Shown here: positions 6,031-7,444 of the stretch, in pieces | Position numbering within the stretch: position 1 is the stretch's first letter | How the letters are laid out: every line of letters begins with the position of its first letter | Origin: Acidobacteriaceae bacterium | Lineage (GTDB): Bacteria; Acidobacteriota; Terriglobia; Terriglobales; Acidobacteriaceae | Assembly: GCA_025462805.1 (NCBI GenBank) | Contig: JAOAPJ010000246.1 | Location: forward strand, 1 to 7,444 | Length of the DNA: 7,444 nucleotides | Reading direction: 5' to 3' | Notes under the pieces: model-generated | What the model was told of the DNA's origin: nothing | Databases searched by the model: none | What the model saw: only the letters and a program-made list of their open reading frames with translations | Made by a program: the position numbers and the translations under genes

Positions 6031-6774
6031 TTAGAACAGCAGCACTGCAATGCGATACGTCGTGAAGCCACCTTTGTCTCTGGTGCTGCATGCACCGACG
6101 ACTGCGCTCTGAAATCTACCGCTACTGATCTTCTCTTCCAGCACGTCAGGCAGGCGGCTCAGGTCGGAGCCCTGCCAGCGCATCACGAAGTTCGGCCGCG
6201 GGCCGGCAAAGCCGTGCTCCATCGCGCAGGTCTGGCGCGCGGCAGCCGATGAGCCCACCTGACGAATGCCGCGCCGGGCGATCAACTGCTCTACCTGGTG
6301 CTCGATGTCGGTGGAGCCCATCTGCGCGACGGCGGCCGAAAAGTCCTCGACGGCCCACAACGATTCGCCCTGCCGCACCACGCCGATGCCCACCTGGTTC
6401 AGGCGCGCATCCAGAATGTTGTGGCGGTGTGGGGGCGAGTGCATCCACTCGTCTTCAACGACCCGGGGATTCGGAGCCACGGCTACGTTCTCAGCAACCG
6501 TGGAGAAGTGCGCCCCCACGTGTCCCGCGCGCGTGGCCAGATCGGGCTCACCCGGAAACTGGTGCGACAGTGATCCGGCGCGCGCCATTTGCGCTGCATG
6601 CGCCTGGGCCGCGCGGGCTAGCGCGGGATCCCACTGCAAAGGCGCAAGGCCGTGCTGTGCCCGGTCCGCATTCGTGGCCTGCAAGAGCTGGCGCGCCTCT
6701 GCAGACTGCGCATGACTCGGCAACCCTGCGGCACACGCCAGCGCAACGCACCCGATCTGTATGGCTCTCCGCAT
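6031..6774 (-). CDS. Secreted CAP (SCP/PR1) domain protein
   Basis: The 247-residue product starts at ATG 6774, preceded by GGAGG (6780-6784) at five bases. A signal peptide (RRAIQIGCVALACAAG, PSHA|QS cleavage after residue 22) follows directly, so a longer in-frame start at 6921 is rejected. Residues about 30-146 are a bacterial CAP domain: LLQATNADRAQHGLAPLQWDP, then LARAAQAHAAQMA, SHQF with H71, TVAENVA with E95, and SPPHRHNILDARLNQVGIGVV with H116; H59, H71, E95 and H116 are candidates for the conserved cavity residues. Bacterial CAP proteins are exported and mostly of unknown biochemical role. The C-terminal 100 residues have no domain I recognise, with two cysteines (QTCAMEHG, VGACSTRD) that may form a disulfide. 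It heads a probable operon with the WXXGXW gene downstream. Confidence 0.92.
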   Translation of the reverse strand: MRRAIQIGCVALACAAGLPSHAQSAEARQLLQATNADRAQHGLAPLQWDPALARAAQAHAAQMARAGSLSHQFPGEPDLATRAGHVGAHFSTVAENVAVAPNPRVVEDEWMHSPPHRHNILDARLNQVGIGVVRQGESLWAVEDFSAAVAQMGSTDIEHQVEQLIARRGIRQVGSSAAARQTCAMEHGFAGPRPNFVMRWQGSDLSRLPDVLEEKISSGRFQSAVVGACSTRDKGGFTTYRIAVLLF

Positions 6775-6779
6775 CCTTA

Positions 6780-6784
6780 CCTCC
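6780..6784 (-). promoter_or_regulatory. Ribosome-binding site deciding the CAP gene start
   Basis: GGAGG on the minus strand, five bases before ATG 6774. It is the strongest Shine-Dalgarno match in the window, and it places the signal peptide at the very N-terminus. Confidence 0.75.
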
Positions 6785-6956
6785 GCTCCATTGAACCCGA
6801 AACTGTTGGGGGATCCGCTCCCACAAAGGATGTAACCGGACCGGGGGATGGGAGTTGCGGTAGGACTCTTTGTTAATGCAGATGCGAGCGGTCGCGCGCC
6901 AAAGGCTCGCGACTGGCTCAAGTGCGGATTGGGTCATTCACGCGGAGACGCCGCTG
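6785..6956 (-). other. Spacer between kbl and the CAP gene, probable promoter region
   Basis: I see no gene in this stretch. It must carry either the CAP operon promoter or read-through from kbl. A TTAACA hexamer occurs at about 6871-6876 on the minus strand (5 of 6 match to the -35 consensus), but no good -10 lies 16-18 bases later. GCGAGC / GCTCGC (6884-6889 with 6905-6910) can pair around a 15-base loop without a following T-run, so no clear terminator for kbl was found. Confidence 0.4.
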
Positions 6957-7444
6957 TCAGAGCCCGAGTTCCCGCTTCGCCTCGGCGAACTTGGCGATAG
7001 CAAACTCGATCTCCGCGCGTGTATGTGCGGCCGAGATCTGCGTGCGGATGCGGGCTTTGCCGTGCGGCACGACGGGATAGGAGAACGCGACGACATAGAC
7101 TCCCTTACTCAGCAGCAGCTCGGCCATCTTCGAGGCGGCAACCGCATCGCCGAACATCACCGGCACAATGGGATGGTCGCCGGGCAGGATATGGAATCCA
7201 AGCGCCGTCATCTGCTGGCGGAAGAAGCGCGTGTTTTCGCTGAGGCGTTGCCGCAACTCGGGCGACTGCGTGACCAGATCGATGACCTTCAGCGACGCGG
7301 CCACGATGGGCGGCGCCACCGAATTCGAAAACAGATACGGCCGCGAGCGCTGTCGCAGCAGGTCAACAATCTCCTTGCGTGCGCTGGTGTAGCCGCCGCT
7401 GGCGCCGCCCAGCGCCTTACCCAGCGTGCCGGTCAGGATGTCGA
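6957..7444 (-). CDS. kbl: Glycine C-acetyltransferase (2-amino-3-ketobutyrate CoA ligase), C-terminal part
   Basis: This PLP enzyme catalyses CoA-dependent cleavage of 2-amino-3-ketobutyrate to glycine and acetyl-CoA, the second step of threonine breakdown via threonine dehydrogenase. The window holds the last 161 residues (the E. coli enzyme is about 398), ending at TGA 6957-6959 and continuing past the right edge. The fragment opens with [18 protein letters not shown], the class II alpha-oxoamine synthase signature; the Lys at 7416-7418 should be the PLP Schiff-base lysine. Downstream are [57 protein letters not shown] and a C-terminal helix. The [10 protein letters not shown] and QISAAHT motifs favour KBL over 8-amino-7-oxononanoate synthase or ALA synthase, though BioF-like paralogues share the fold. 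No threonine dehydrogenase gene follows it here. Confidence 0.9.
   Translation of the reverse strand, partial: DILTGTLGKALGGASGGYTSARKEIVDLLRQRSRPYLFSNSVAPPIVAASLKVIDLVTQSPELRQRLSENTRFFRQQMTALGFHILPGDHPIVPVMFGDAVAASKMAELLLSKGVYVVAFSYPVVPHGKARIRTQISAAHTRAEIEFAIAKFAEAKRELGL

Noticed and set aside
6005..6091. N-terminal extension of the WXXGXW gene to 6091
   Set aside because: It would overlap the CAP gene and bury the signal peptide behind 29 charged residues.
5566..6252. 228-codon plus-strand frame across the WXXGXW and CAP genes
   Set aside because: It is Arg/His/Pro-rich and antisense to two genes with their own RBS and signal peptides; no start signal.
6775..6921. N-terminal extension of the CAP gene to an upstream start at 6921
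   Set aside because: The strong RBS and the signal peptide both point to ATG 6774. The 49 extra residues lack family character.

Overview
The window looks like ordinary chromosomal DNA from a GC-rich, diderm bacterium, most likely an Acidobacteriota member (Terriglobia / Acidobacteriaceae type). This placement is inferred from the kind of protein families present: a large secreted propeller/IPT-TIG protein, a DUF4382 lipoprotein, a WXXGXW-repeat protein and a CAP-domain protein. It does not rest on any marker gene. Almost everything encoded here is predicted to be exported. The exceptions are a tRNA and one metabolic enzyme.

Layout. Positions 1-2376 (+) hold the 3' part of a large beta-propeller / IPT-TIG surface protein, cut by the left window edge. 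Positions 2377-2795 hold no credible gene but contain palindromes and a repeat-bearing segment resembling the end of an insertion sequence. Positions 2796-2887 (-) encode a complete tRNA-Ser(CGA) with an encoded CCA end. Positions 2888-3235 are non-coding, with a possible tRNA promoter and a 16-bp dyad in front of the next gene. Positions 3236-3877 (+) encode a 213-residue exported protein of unknown family, followed by a strong 14-bp hairpin terminator at 3912-3947.

The right half is all on the minus strand. In transcription order it holds the C-terminal 161 residues of glycine C-acetyltransferase (kbl, cut by the right edge), a 182-bp gap, a CAP/SCP-domain secreted protein (6774-6031), a small WXXGXW-repeat protein with a His/Asp-rich tail (6004-5588), a 95-bp gap, and a DUF4382 lipoprotein with a carboxypeptidase-regulatory-like domain (5492-4065). 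The CAP and WXXGXW genes are 26 bp apart and probably co-transcribed. The DUF4382 gene may be read through from them or have its own promoter.

No phage, CRISPR, toxin-antitoxin or defence system was recognised. The most interesting items are the exported CAP plus His-tailed WXXGXW pair, the unassigned 213-residue secreted protein, the solo IS-like end beside the tRNA, and the dyad upstream of position 3236. None amounts to a demonstrable new system.
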